Below, in pieces: positions 1-8,297 of a DNA stretch of 64,000 nt. Origin of the DNA: Terriglobia bacterium (GTDB taxonomy: Bacteria; Acidobacteriota; Terriglobia; Versatilivoradales; Versatilivoraceae); assembly GCA_951813285.1 (NCBI GenBank), contig OX638355.1:3987136-4051135 (forward strand), in the 5' to 3' direction. Made by a program: the position numbers and the translations under genes. Position 1 is the first letter of the stretch. Each line of letters begins with the position of its first letter. The notes below the pieces were generated by a model. The model made no database searches, was not told the DNA's origin, and saw only the letters and a program-made list of their open reading frames with translations.

Positions 1-1386
1 GGCGAGCAATTGAATGCTCTCCACCAGGTGAGGGATGGTATAGGGCCGGTAGCCGGCGCCGTAGGGCAGCTCGGCGTACAGCAGCGAGGGAAACACTCCG
101 AAACCGATGCAAAGAAAAGCCAGCAGCCCCATGGCCAGGTGCATGTTGCGGGGACTCTGCGACACATTTATTTCCTGCCGACCGCGACCGAACCAGGTGA
201 AATAGGGCAGTTTGAGGCCTATCGAAAGAAAGGTTCCCACCGATGCCAGGCCCAGGAGCAGGTAGGCAGCCTGGTGATGGGCGTCCAGGGCGGCGCTGAC
301 CACCATTGACTTGCTGATAAAGCCATTGAAGAGGGGAAATCCCGAAATGGAGAAGGCGCCCGCCATGTACAGCCACAGCGTCACCGGCATCGTCCTGCCC
401 AATCCGCCCAGGTCACTCAGCCGGCTCCGACCGGTCGCCTGCAGGACCACCCCTGCTCCCATGAAGAGGAGGGCCTTGTAGAGAATGTGGCTGAAGGCAT
501 GGGCCACGGCGCCGTTGAGAGCCAGCGGCGTGCCGATACCGACTGCGGCAACCATGTATCCGACCTGGCTGATGATGTGATAGGCAAGGATTTCCCGGAT
601 GTCGTTGGCCAGGACGGCGAAGATGACTCCGTAGAGAGCCATGATGACTCCCAGGGTAATCAGCACCTCCCACCCGGGCGCCACTCGGACGAGCAGGTAG
701 ACCGCCGACTTGGTGGTGAATGCGCTCAGGAACACCGCACCGGTTACGGTGGCCCTGGGATAGGCGTCGGCCAGCCAGGCGTGGAGCGGAGGAATGGCGG
801 CGTTGACGGCGATGCCCGCCAGGATCAGCCAGGAGGACCAACGACCGGCCTCCAGCACCTGAAGGCTAATATCCCCGGAGGCGTGCACCTGCCCCAGAAT
901 CCCGGCCAGCAACAGGCTGCCTCCGAACAGGTGGACCAGCAGGTAACGCAGTCCCACCCCGGGTCCTGTCCCCCGCCTGGACCAGATCAGAACCGTCGAT
1001 GAGAGGGCGGCCAGTTCCCAGAAGAAAAAGAGGGTCAGCCAATCCCCGGAGAAGACCAGGCCCAGCGCGCTGCCGGTATAGAGCAAAGCGGCGACCTGTT
1101 GGCGAACATCCCTGAGGTGAAGAGCAAAAAGGCCTCCTGCGAAACCGATCAGTGAGAAAACGATGCCGAAGATCCGGCTTAATCGGTCCACCTGCAGGAT
1201 CGACAAACGGTAGTCCAGGAACTCGACCGAAAGGCTCTGATCGGCCGAAAGGTTCCAGCAAATCCAGAGGGCGCCCAATGGAAAGAGCGGAAAAACCTTG
1301 CCCCTGGCTCTGGGGGGGGCCAACGCAAGGACCAGTGCCCCCATCAGGACCAGGAAAGCCGGATGCAGGATCAGTTCACTTCCCAT
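1..1386 (-). CDS. Mrp/Mbh-type Na+/H+ antiporter, third NuoL/M/N-like subunit (3' end outside window)
   Basis: Proton-translocating membrane subunit of the complex I/Mrp superfamily (Proton_antipo_M domain). The open frame runs from an ATG at 1386 to the window edge, at least 462 residues, with no stop seen. It shows many hydrophobic helices and the family pattern around 'AIPPLHAWLADAYPRA', then 'SHILYKALLFMGAG' and 'GFPLFNGFISKS', the conserved loop and helix signatures of NuoL/MrpD. It overlaps the preceding 74-aa gene by 11 nt and is the last visible gene of the operon. Two other NuoN/M-like subunits lie upstream, so the complex carries three such channels. The C-terminus is unknown, so a long NuoL-type lateral helix cannot be excluded. 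Confidence 0.88.
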   Translation of the reverse strand, partial: MGSELILHPAFLVLMGALVLALAPPRARGKVFPLFPLGALWICWNLSADQSLSVEFLDYRLSILQVDRLSRIFGIVFSLIGFAGGLFALHLRDVRQQVAALLYTGSALGLVFSGDWLTLFFFWELAALSSTVLIWSRRGTGPGVGLRYLLVHLFGGSLLLAGILGQVHASGDISLQVLEAGRWSSWLILAGIAVNAAIPPLHAWLADAYPRATVTGAVFLSAFTTKSAVYLLVRVAPGWEVLITLGVIMALYGVIFAVLANDIREILAYHIISQVGYMVAAVGIGTPLALNGAVAHAFSHILYKALLFMGAGVVLQATGRSRLSDLGGLGRTMPVTLWLYMAGAFSISGFPLFNGFISKSMVVSAALDAHHQAAYLLLGLASVGTFLSIGLKLPYFTWFGRGRQEINVSQSPRNMHLAMGLLAFLCIGFGVFPSLLYAELPYGAGYRPYTIPHLVESIQLLA

Positions 1387-1600
1387 CGTAATAGCGCTCG
1401 TCCTTTTGCAGCCACTTCCGCCCCAGCAGCTTGGACACCACAATGATCCCGATGCAGCCGAGGAAACCCAACCATCCGTAAAAGCCGGGAATATGGCGCC
1501 ACCAGGGAGAAGCGTGCGAGGGGTCGTGGGCAATGGTCCGTTCCAGGATCAGGGAACCTGCCATGAGCGCCGCCAGCGAAATCCAGTGCCACCGTTTCAT
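1376..1600 (-). CDS. Small membrane protein in antiporter operon
   Basis: A 74-aa protein with an N-terminal hydrophobic segment, then a short loop rich in His and Pro, then a second hydrophobic helix (about residues 38-58) and a basic-acidic tail. I do not recognise a named family. It starts at an ATG that overlaps the stop of the preceding mrpD-like gene (ATGA) and its own 3' end overlaps the next subunit by 11 nt, so it is translated as part of the same operon. Archaeal Mbh operons also carry a small membrane subunit between large ones (MbhI), but homology to it is only a guess. Confidence 0.7.
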   Translation of the reverse strand: MKRWHWISLAALMAGSLILERTIAHDPSHASPWWRHIPGFYGWLGFLGCIGIIVVSKLLGRKWLQKDERYYDGK

Positions 1601-3099
1601 GGGTTCGAGGCCTCCAGGATCTGGGCTGCGATCCGCTCTGCCAGGGTAAAGAAGTGAAAGAACAGGTCCGGCATCAGGCCCATCGATGCCGAGAAACAGG
1701 CGGCCAGGATCAAGGGGACCACCATCCAGGCGGATGCCTCCCCGATTGAATTGAAGTTTTCGGACTGCTTGAAGAAGGCTCGGTAGACAATGGGCAGGAA
1801 GTATCCGGCATTGAGCAGACCGCTGATGAGGAGAATCGCCACAACCGCGACACTGCCACCTTCCAAAGCGCCCAGCCCGAGGTACCATTTGCTGACAAAG
1901 CCATTGACCGGCGGAACCCCTGCAAGGCCCAACGAGGCCAGGGCAAAAGCCCCCATGGTCCAGGGCATGGCTCGACCGATGCCGTCCAGCTCGCTGATCT
2001 TTTCCTTGTGGGCATTCACGTAAATGGCCCCGGCGCAGAAAAACAGGACGATCTTCATGGTGGCGTGGTTGGCAATGTGCAGCACCCCCCCGATCAAGCC
2101 GCTCGGAGAGAGCAGTCCGGCCCCCAAAACCACGTACGAGAGATGGCCGACGGTGGAGTAGGCCAGGCGCCGCTTCAAGTTATCCTCCGCAAAGGCCAGG
2201 CAGGAGGCCAGCAGAATGGTGCTGCCGGCAAGCCAAAGCATGACCTCATTGAGTCCGAATCGGCTGAGCGTCTCCGGCCCGAAGAGGAAGCCCACCACTC
2301 GAACCACGCCGAAAACCCCCGATTTTACGACGGCCACGGCGTGGAGCAAGGCACTGACCGGGGTGGGAGCCGCCATGGCCGCGGGCAACCAGGCGTGCAG
2401 GGGCATGATGGCTGCCTTCACCCCCACTCCTGCCAGAAACATCCCGAACAGGATCTTGACCTCGACCGGCGACAGTTCCTGCAAGGCGCGCAGGCCGCCC
2501 GGCTGAAATTCCAGGGTTCCCGTCAACTGCGCCATGGCGGCCATGGCAGCCACCAGCACCACCCCGGCCGTCAGGGTGAAGGCCAGATACTTGCGGCCGG
2601 CAGCGATGGCTTCCGGGGTTTGCTTGTGAATCACCAACGGATAGGTGGAAATGGTCAGGACTTCGAAAAATATGACGAAGGTCAGCAGGTTGGCGGCGAA
2701 GGCCACACCCAGAGTCGCCGACAGGCAGAGGGCAAAGCTGGCAAAATAGCGGGTCTGGTGCTTTTCCTTGAGACCTCGGACATATCCGATGGAATAGATC
2801 GAAGTCAATATCCAGAGGCCGGAAGCGATTAGCGCGAAGTATACGCCAAACGCGTCGGCCCTCAAGGTCAGGTCGATTCCGCGCGAGATCTCGAACAGTC
2901 GCGTCTCCGCCACGCGGTTCGCCAACGCCGATGGGAGAAGCGACAGCACCAGCGCGAACTTGGCGCCGGCGGCCAAGAGCGTCCAGAATTCCCTCAGGTT
3001 GGGACGGCGCGCACTGATTCCGATCAACGGCACGCTTGCCGCGGAAACCAGGATGGCCAGCAGCGGTACGGCCGACGGATAGGTCGATAAGTCGTTCAT
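1597..3099 (-). CDS. Mrp-type antiporter subunit D-like protein (second copy)
   Basis: A 500-aa polytopic membrane protein of the NuoN/MrpD family, expected to conduct H+ or exchange Na+/H+. Conserved segments include 'AIMPLHAWLPAAMAAPTPVS' (about residue 230), 'AYSTVGHLSYVVLG' and 'GVPPVNGFVSKWYLGLGA'. The second contains the histidine-bearing helix typical of this family. It follows the first mrpD by a 13-nt gap and is coupled to the next small gene by an ATGA overlap. Having two separate D-type subunits in tandem is more than the single MrpD of classical seven-gene Mrp operons. Confidence 0.93.
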   Translation of the reverse strand: MNDLSTYPSAVPLLAILVSAASVPLIGISARRPNLREFWTLLAAGAKFALVLSLLPSALANRVAETRLFEISRGIDLTLRADAFGVYFALIASGLWILTSIYSIGYVRGLKEKHQTRYFASFALCLSATLGVAFAANLLTFVIFFEVLTISTYPLVIHKQTPEAIAAGRKYLAFTLTAGVVLVAAMAAMAQLTGTLEFQPGGLRALQELSPVEVKILFGMFLAGVGVKAAIMPLHAWLPAAMAAPTPVSALLHAVAVVKSGVFGVVRVVGFLFGPETLSRFGLNEVMLWLAGSTILLASCLAFAEDNLKRRLAYSTVGHLSYVVLGAGLLSPSGLIGGVLHIANHATMKIVLFFCAGAIYVNAHKEKISELDGIGRAMPWTMGAFALASLGLAGVPPVNGFVSKWYLGLGALEGGSVAVVAILLISGLLNAGYFLPIVYRAFFKQSENFNSIGEASAWMVVPLILAACFSASMGLMPDLFFHFFTLAERIAAQILEASNP

Positions 3100-3112
3100 C
3101 AGTGCTCAGGTC

Positions 3113-4621
3113 CTAAAGGCCTGCCGGGATCATGTGATGAATCACCCGATTCACCAGGAAGGAACTGGCCAGACCCAGCGCCAGGAGTGCTCCCGCCAGA
3201 ACCAGAGTGGGAGCCAGCATGGAAAACCTGGCTTCCCTGTTTTCCACAACCTCCTGTCCTCCGTTTGGGGCGGCCTGGTTCGACGGCCCTCTCCGAAACG
3301 GCAGATACACCCTCTCAACGACTCTGAAGAAGTAGATGGCGTTGAGCAATCCCCCCAGCAGAATGACGCCCACAAAAACCCAGTAGGAACCCTGGATGCC
3401 TCCCAGCACCAGATACCACTTGCTGAAAAATCCCGCCGTAGGCGGCAGGCCGATCATGGACAAGGCTCCCACCACCAATGCAGCCATCGACCAGGGCATT
3501 TGACGACTCAGCCGGTGGTCCATGGCTGCGATGTTGGAATGGCCGAGCTGCACCCGCAAATTGCCTGCAACCAGGAAGAGGGCGGCTTTCATGAGCGCAT
3601 GATTCAGGATATGGAGCACCGCTCCGGTGAAACCCAGGGGATTGGCCATTCCCAGACCCAGCCCGATATACCCGATCTGCGCGACGCTGCTGTAGGCGAG
3701 CATTCGTTTGAATTCCTGCTGGGCCAGGGCCATGAGCGACCCGTAGAGGACTCCCCCCGCCGAGAGCCAGGCGATTACCGACGTGATGGGAACCCGCTGC
3801 TCCACCGCGGCGGGATCGAATACAAAGAATAGAATTCGAATCAGGACATAGGCGCCAACCTTGGTGCCCAACGGCGCCAGCAGCGCCGAACTGACCGAGG
3901 ACGCGCTGGAATAGGCATCCGGAAGCCAGAAGTGCAGCGGGAAAAGCGCCGTCTTGAGGCCGATACCCGTTACCATCAGGATCAACCCGGCCAGGACGGC
4001 CGGCTGGTCGAGGATCTGGGGGAGGATTCGAGCCACGTCGGCCATGTTCAAGGACCCGCTCATGACATAGATGAACCCGGTGCCCAGCAGATAGAACCCG
4101 GTTCCGACACTCCCCAGAATGAGGTAGCGATAGGCCGATACCGGCGAACGTTTGTCTCCGATGGCTACCAGCCCGTAGCCCGCCAGAGAACTGATCTCGA
4201 GGAAAACATAGAGATTGAAGAGATCCCCGGTCGCCATGATTCCACAAAAGCCGGCCAGCAGCAGCAGCACCAGGCTGTAGTAGGGGACCTGCTTGTCCGG
4301 GTGCTCTACCGAGGCCACATGGCGGGCATGAATCAAGACCAGGCAGGAAACCACCGTCACCAGCAGCGTCAGAAAAGACGCAAGCGGATCCAACACGAAC
4401 TCGATCCCGATCGGAGCTTCCCACCCCCCAAGGGTGTAGGATACCGGTCCGCCGTCCATCACCCGGTACAACCCGAAACCCGCAATGGGAATGGTCGCCA
4501 GAACCGCGGCCAAGGCCAGGGGGTAGGCGGCGCCCGGAACCCGGAGGCCAATCAGGGGGATGACAAGGGCGGAAATGAGAAAGGTGAGCGGGACCAGCAG
4601 GGGCAGGTTGGCTTCGATCAT
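3113..4621 (-). CDS. mrpD: Na+/H+ antiporter subunit D
   Basis: A 502-aa membrane subunit homologous to MrpD/MbhH and complex I NuoM/N. It shows about 14 hydrophobic stretches and the signatures 'LKTALFPLHFWLPDAYSSAS' (about residue 220), 'AYSSVAQIGYIGLGLG' and 'GLPPTAGFFSKWYLVLGG'. The start ATG overlaps the mrpC stop (ATGA), so translation is coupled. Its position directly after mrpC is the invariant C-D order of Mrp and Mbh operons, which makes it the orthologous D subunit rather than the extra copies downstream. Confidence 0.95.
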   Translation of the reverse strand: MIEANLPLLVPLTFLISALVIPLIGLRVPGAAYPLALAAVLATIPIAGFGLYRVMDGGPVSYTLGGWEAPIGIEFVLDPLASFLTLLVTVVSCLVLIHARHVASVEHPDKQVPYYSLVLLLLAGFCGIMATGDLFNLYVFLEISSLAGYGLVAIGDKRSPVSAYRYLILGSVGTGFYLLGTGFIYVMSGSLNMADVARILPQILDQPAVLAGLILMVTGIGLKTALFPLHFWLPDAYSSASSVSSALLAPLGTKVGAYVLIRILFFVFDPAAVEQRVPITSVIAWLSAGGVLYGSLMALAQQEFKRMLAYSSVAQIGYIGLGLGMANPLGFTGAVLHILNHALMKAALFLVAGNLRVQLGHSNIAAMDHRLSRQMPWSMAALVVGALSMIGLPPTAGFFSKWYLVLGGIQGSYWVFVGVILLGGLLNAIYFFRVVERVYLPFRRGPSNQAAPNGGQEVVENREARFSMLAPTLVLAGALLALGLASSFLVNRVIHHMIPAGL

Positions 4622-4989
4622 CTCATTCGTTTCAACAACGTATCTTCATCCAGGGTCCTGTATCGCCGATAGATGCTGATGAGCAGCGCAAATCCCACGC
4701 CGGTGGTGGCCACGCTCACCACGATGGCCGTCAGCATCAAGGTGTGGGGCAACGGATTGATGTAGTCAGCCGGGTCCACCGAACCCAAAGCAGGGTCGAT
4801 GACCGGAACGGTGGCGTTCCACTTGGAGGCGCCGGCAATGTAGAACAGGATGATGGCGGTCTGGAAGATATTCATGCCAATCAATTTCTTCACCAGGTTA
4901 CGCTTGGCAAGCATCCCGTAGAGCCCCACCAGAAGCAGGAGTGAAATGATCCAGTACAGGTTGTGGCCGGCAATGAACTCAATCCCCAC
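4618..4989 (-). CDS. mrpC: Na+/H+ antiporter subunit C (NuoK-like)
   Basis: A 123-aa, three-helix protein of the NuoK/MrpC family. The middle helix contains 'LIGMNIFQTAIILFY', the family core, and the C-terminal helix 'LPHTLMLTAIVVSVATTGVG' is typical of MnhC. A GTG start at 4989 gives an 11-nt overlap with mrpB; no better in-frame start exists before the first helix. It interacts with the D subunit in the membrane domain of the antiporter. Confidence 0.93.
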   Translation of the reverse strand: MGIEFIAGHNLYWIISLLLLVGLYGMLAKRNLVKKLIGMNIFQTAIILFYIAGASKWNATVPVIDPALGSVDPADYINPLPHTLMLTAIVVSVATTGVGFALLISIYRRYRTLDEDTLLKRMR

Positions 4990-5419
4990 CCGGCCCCTCC
5001 ATGATGTCGTCGTAAATGCCCACCAGCACCGCCATGACTGCCAGGCCCACCCCGACCTCGATCAGCAGGATCCCGGCGGAATGAAGCTCGGCCCGGCTAA
5101 GATCCGGAAGCGGCAGATAGTGATATTCCAGAAACCGGCCGCCCAGCAGGAGGGTGAGCAAGCCGGTTCCGGCAAAGATCAGGGCTCCCAGCGCCCCCAC
5201 CGGCGTGCCCCAGGATTTTCTGAATTTGAGTTCCGACCTCTCCGCACCCACTGAGAGCCGAAGCAGCAGTACGCTGGCGGCCAGCATCGCGCCTCCCTGG
5301 AATCCCCCCCCGGGGCCGTAGTGGCCGTGAAAGATCACATAAAGGGCAAACAACTGTATGAAGGGAGCCAGCAGCCGGCTGGCGGTGATCAGAATCGGAT
5401 TCCTGGAACTGGTGGTCAT
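4979..5419 (-). CDS. mrpB: Na+/H+ antiporter subunit B (MnhB domain)
   Basis: A 146-aa membrane protein with the MnhB signature 'HGHYGPGGGFQGGAMLAAS' near residue 35 and four predicted helices. It is the stand-alone MrpB/MbhF subunit. The ATG at 5419 overlaps the stop of the MbhE-like gene. Its separation from the DUF4040 and MbhE segments, which are fused to MrpA in classical Mrp systems, gives this operon its Mbh-like layout. Confidence 0.94.
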   Translation of the reverse strand: MTTSSRNPILITASRLLAPFIQLFALYVIFHGHYGPGGGFQGGAMLAASVLLLRLSVGAERSELKFRKSWGTPVGALGALIFAGTGLLTLLLGGRFLEYHYLPLPDLSRAELHSAGILLIEVGVGLAVMAVLVGIYDDIMEGPGGD

Positions 5420-5709
5420 GGGTTCCTTCTGAGAATCAAGGAACAGACCAGTCCGGCGGTAAAGACCACGATCGTCTCTCCCAGCGTGTCGAAGCCGCGG
5501 TAGTCCGCCAGCACCACGGTCACGATGTTGGGGGAGGCCGCATCCCCCTTGGCCTGGCGGATATAGTGGGCAGCCGCGCCGGGGGAGCCCACCCGGCTTT
5601 GCTCCCGGTGGCTGGGCCCATCGGGGTCGCCGTGGCCGGGCAGACCGGATGAGGCATAGAGCAGCAAGGCGCCGAAAAGAACCAACGCGATCAGAGAGGT
5701 CTTTCTCAA
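5416..5709 (-). CDS. MbhE-like antiporter subunit
   Basis: A 97-aa protein with an N-terminal transmembrane helix, a hydrophilic loop and the C-terminal segment 'VTVVLADYRGFDTLGETIV', which is the MbhE/MrpA C-terminal signature. The start is a TTG at 5709: it overlaps the stop of the preceding gene (TTGA) and has a strong AGGAG ribosome site six to seven bases upstream. An upstream in-frame extension is not coding because it crosses the preceding gene. In classical Mrp this module is the C-terminal end of MrpA. Confidence 0.88.
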   Translation of the reverse strand: MRKTSLIALVLFGALLLYASSGLPGHGDPDGPSHREQSRVGSPGAAAHYIRQAKGDAASPNIVTVVLADYRGFDTLGETIVVFTAGLVCSLILRRNP

Positions 5710-5951
5710 TCGACGCTCCTGCGGGAGGTATGGAACAGCACCACGATGAACAGCACTCCCGTGATGCCGGCGCCCACCACGGCTTCGGTAAACGCCACGT
5801 CGACCGCCCCCATTACCAGGTAGATCAAGGCCGATATGAAACTGAAGACCGACAGAGTTACCGCGGCTGCCAACAGGTTTCTCAACCGAAGAGCAATCAG
5901 CGCCGCAGCCAGCAAGAACAAGCCCAGAGTGGTTTCCAGCCCGAAATACAC
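5706..5951 (-). CDS. DUF4040/MbhD-like antiporter subunit
   Basis: An 81-aa protein with three hydrophobic helices and the DUF4040 core 'DVAFTEAVVGAGITGVLF'. It corresponds to MbhD and to a C-terminal piece of MrpA. The start is GTG at 5951 with AGGGGAG about eight bases upstream; the start shares one base with the mrpG stop (TAGTG). The downstream MbhE-like gene begins inside its stop codon, so the two act as a split version of one MrpA module. Confidence 0.9.
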   Translation of the reverse strand: MYFGLETTLGLFLLAAALIALRLRNLLAAAVTLSVFSFISALIYLVMGAVDVAFTEAVVGAGITGVLFIVVLFHTSRRSVD

Positions 5952-6286
5952 TATGAATTCTCCCCTGCATCACGCCGCGGGGCGCCGCCGGGCTGTCGCC
6001 GCCAGTGGAAGCGTGCGGCTGCGTTGACCAGGACATGAGACCCGATAGGGTAGGCCAGGGCCACAAAGACCAGGGTCGTGACCAGCTTGAGGCTTGTCAG
6101 CGTAAACCCCTCGAACACCGCCAGTCCTCCCACGGTCAGCAGGATGCCCAGGGTATCGTTCTTGCTGGTAGCGTGAGTTCGACAGAAAATATCCGGCAGG
6201 CGCAGAATGCCCACGCTGCCCACCAGCAGGAAGAAACTCCCCGCGAAGACCATCGTCAATGCCAATAGTTCTCTGAAGGTGTTCAT
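5951..6286 (-). CDS. mrpG: Na+/H+ antiporter subunit G
   Basis: A 111-aa MrpG/MnhG protein with three hydrophobic helices and the signature 'GILRLPDIFCRTHATSKNDT' near residues 26-45. The last 20 residues are a hydrophilic, charged tail. The start overlaps the mrpF stop by four bases. It is a membrane subunit of unknown individual role in the antiporter, always found beside MrpF as here. Confidence 0.95.
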   Translation of the reverse strand: MNTFRELLALTMVFAGSFFLLVGSVGILRLPDIFCRTHATSKNDTLGILLTVGGLAVFEGFTLTSLKLVTTLVFVALAYPIGSHVLVNAAARFHWRRQPGGAPRRDAGENS

Positions 6287-6555
6287 CTTTCCTTGGGATG
6301 GCTCTGGAAGTACCTGGCCACGGCAACCAGACCGATGAAGTTCAGGACGGCGTAGGCCAGGGCAATATCGACAAACAACTCGATCCGCCCGTAGAGAAAG
6401 CCGATCAGACAGACCAGAACCAGCGTCTTGGTGCCTATGGCGCTTGCACCCAGGAGCCGGTCAAATATGGTGGGTCCCTTCAACACGCGGTAGAAGGGCA
6501 AAGGAATGATGACGGACAGGACGATGGCGAGATAGAGAAAGACGTCTTGCATCAA
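6283..6555 (-). CDS. mrpF: Na+/H+ antiporter subunit F
   Basis: A 90-aa, three-helix MrpF/MnhF protein. The family signature 'VLKGPTIFDRLLGASAIGTK' lies at about residues 24-43, followed by a helix with 'IELFVDIALAYAVLNFIG'. It overlaps mrpE upstream and mrpG downstream by four bases each, so translation of E, F and G is coupled. Confidence 0.95.
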   Translation of the reverse strand: MMQDVFLYLAIVLSVIIPLPFYRVLKGPTIFDRLLGASAIGTKTLVLVCLIGFLYGRIELFVDIALAYAVLNFIGLVAVARYFQSHPKER

Positions 6556-7154
6556 TTTGCGGATGAGCCGTCCAGGGGGACCATTCGGACCTGACTGACC
6601 ACGTGCTCTCGAGGACCGTTGAAGATCCGCGAAATGCGTAATGGCATGGTGCCATGCACCAGGCTTTCCGCCGACTCTCGGGTCAGTGCATGCACCACGA
6701 ATTCATTCCCCCGGATTCGGATCGTCACCGTGCCCGGTGTCAGGGTGATGGAGTTGCCGAGCGTCACACGGGCCGCCAGGTTGGGCAGATTCACCCGGAA
6801 GTAAATCAGGCAGGGCTGCACAGGCATCCTGGGGTGCAACACCAGGTAGGCCACCTGGATGCTGCCCAACAGGATCTCCCACCCCAGCCAGGGCAAATAA
6901 GCCATTAAGGCCCAGTAGTTGGCCCGATCCCAGGCAAACGTATCGCCGCTGTACAGCTGGGTCTGTTTGAGGGGAGCATTGATCCACATCACCAACAATA
7001 CCGAGCCCACGCCCAATGCCAGGTGGAAGGGGTCGAAACGGCCGCTGAGATGGAGCCATAGACCCAGCAGGAACAGGGCCTCGATTACCAGTGCCCTCCT
7101 CGAGCGCACGCGTTTCAGCCCTGTCCTCTTGGAACCCTCTGATTCGGTTGCCAT
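6552..7154 (-). CDS. mrpE: Na+/H+ antiporter subunit E
   Basis: An MrpE/MnhE-family membrane protein of 200 aa when started at the ATG at 7154. Two to three hydrophobic helices are followed by the cytoplasmic part with 'ARVTLGNSITLTPGTVTI', the family signature (about residues 120-137). A longer frame back to a TTG at 7298 exists, but those 48 residues are unlike the family and contain a perfect TATAAT, so I take them as leader. It is the first gene of the Mrp/Mbh-type operon. Confidence 0.88.
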   Translation of the reverse strand: MATESEGSKRTGLKRVRSRRALVIEALFLLGLWLHLSGRFDPFHLALGVGSVLLVMWINAPLKQTQLYSGDTFAWDRANYWALMAYLPWLGWEILLGSIQVAYLVLHPRMPVQPCLIYFRVNLPNLAARVTLGNSITLTPGTVTIRIRGNEFVVHALTRESAESLVHGTMPLRISRIFNGPREHVVSQVRMVPLDGSSAN

Positions 7155-7287
7155 GGATTCTTTAACGACCGGAGTTTCCCCGTCGGGAAAGCGGGGGCAC
7201 GGTGTCTGGTGTCCTGTCCCGGCGAAAAGTACTTCCCTGCCGAAATCCGTCGAGCGGCGGCGTTTTCGTCCCCCAAAAAACCGGGAC

Positions 7288-7293
7288 ATTATA
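7288..7293 (-). promoter_or_regulatory. Candidate -10 box for the antiporter operon
   Basis: On the minus strand TATAAT reads exactly at 7293-7288, about 135 nt ahead of the chosen mrpE start. The -35 region at a 17-base spacing is poor (TGTCCA), so this is only a candidate. Together with the non-conserved N-terminal extension it favours the downstream ATG of mrpE. Confidence 0.35.
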
Positions 7294-7382
7294 GTCAAAA
7301 GCCTTTGAAATGGACACCCAAGAGTGGGTGCCTCCCGGGGAACGATATTGCCTTAGACCGGCTGCGGGCATCGTGATAAGGT

Positions 7383-8297
7383 ATGCCGCCTATGGTCGCG
7401 CCCAACGCCATCATTTCGGTTCAGGAGGTCAGCAAGAACTTCAGTTCGGTCGTCGCGGTGGATCGTGCTTCGTTTGAGATCGGCAGCGGCGAAATCTTCG
7501 GTCTGCTGGGACCGAACGGGGCCGGCAAGACCACACTCATCCGCCTCATTCTCGACCTGATTCGGCCAGACGCCGGATCCATTCGAATCCAGGGACAGCC
7601 CATTTCCGAGACCCACAAGAACCGGATCGGCTATCTGCCTGAAGAGCGTGGCCTCTATTTCCGGCAAAAGGTGATGGCGGTCCTGGAATACCTGGGGATG
7701 CTCAAGGGCGTCTCCATCGAACGGGTTCGCAGCAACGCTCGTGATTGGCTCAAGAGACTGGAGATCGACGATTTGAGGAACCGCCCGGTCCAGGAGCTAT
7801 CCAAGGGCAATCAGCAAAAGGTCCAATTCATCGCCACGGTTGTCTCCGACCCCGACATCCTCATCCTGGACGAACCCTTCACCGGATTGGATCCGATCAA
7901 CGTTCATCTGCTGGTCAGATCCATTCAGGAACTGGCCGCCAAGGGGAAAACAGTGGTGCTGTCGGTTCACCAGATGTCGCTGGTGGAATCTCTGTGCCGC
8001 CGGGTATTCATGATCAACCGGGGACGCCAGGTGCTCTATGGGGACCTCGAAGATATTCAGAACCGCTACTCCGAGCCTTCGTTCCTGGTGCGTTCCGGGG
8101 CGGACTTCCAGGGGTGCGAGCTCATCGACCGGTTCACCAGCCACAACGCTGCAGCTACCGTTTACCTGAAGCAGGGAGTGGAGCCGGCACGATTCCTCCG
8201 CTGGCTGGTGGAGTCGGGGGCCGAGGTCGAGTCATTCCAGCGCGCCAGAACCCCGCTGGACGAGATTTTTATTCGGGTGGTGCGGGATAGCTCATGA
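7383..8297 (+). CDS. ABC transporter ATP-binding protein (NatA/YhaQ-like)
   Basis: A 304-aa ATPase of an ABC-2 type exporter. Walker A 'GPNGAGKT' is at residues 43-50, the signature 'LSKGNQQ' at about 138-144 and Walker B 'ILILDEPFTGLDP' follows. The C-terminal 80 residues resemble the DUF4162 tail found on many ABC-2 ATPases. The stop overlaps the permease start (ATGA), so the two form one exporter. Two in-frame ATGs (7383 and 7392) are possible starts. It is divergent from the antiporter operon. The substrate is unknown; NatAB relatives export Na+, which fits the antiporter next door but is only suggestive. Confidence 0.9.
   Translation: MPPMVAPNAIISVQEVSKNFSSVVAVDRASFEIGSGEIFGLLGPNGAGKTTLIRLILDLIRPDAGSIRIQGQPISETHKNRIGYLPEERGLYFRQKVMAVLEYLGMLKGVSIERVRSNARDWLKRLEIDDLRNRPVQELSKGNQQKVQFIATVVSDPDILILDEPFTGLDPINVHLLVRSIQELAAKGKTVVLSVHQMSLVESLCRRVFMINRGRQVLYGDLEDIQNRYSEPSFLVRSGADFQGCELIDRFTSHNAAATVYLKQGVEPARFLRWLVESGAEVESFQRARTPLDEIFIRVVRDSS

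Noticed and set aside
2008-2832. A 274-codon plus-strand open frame inside the antiporter operon
   Set aside because: It is Gln/His/Gly-rich and lies antisense to a conserved mrpD-like gene, a typical GC-rich shadow.
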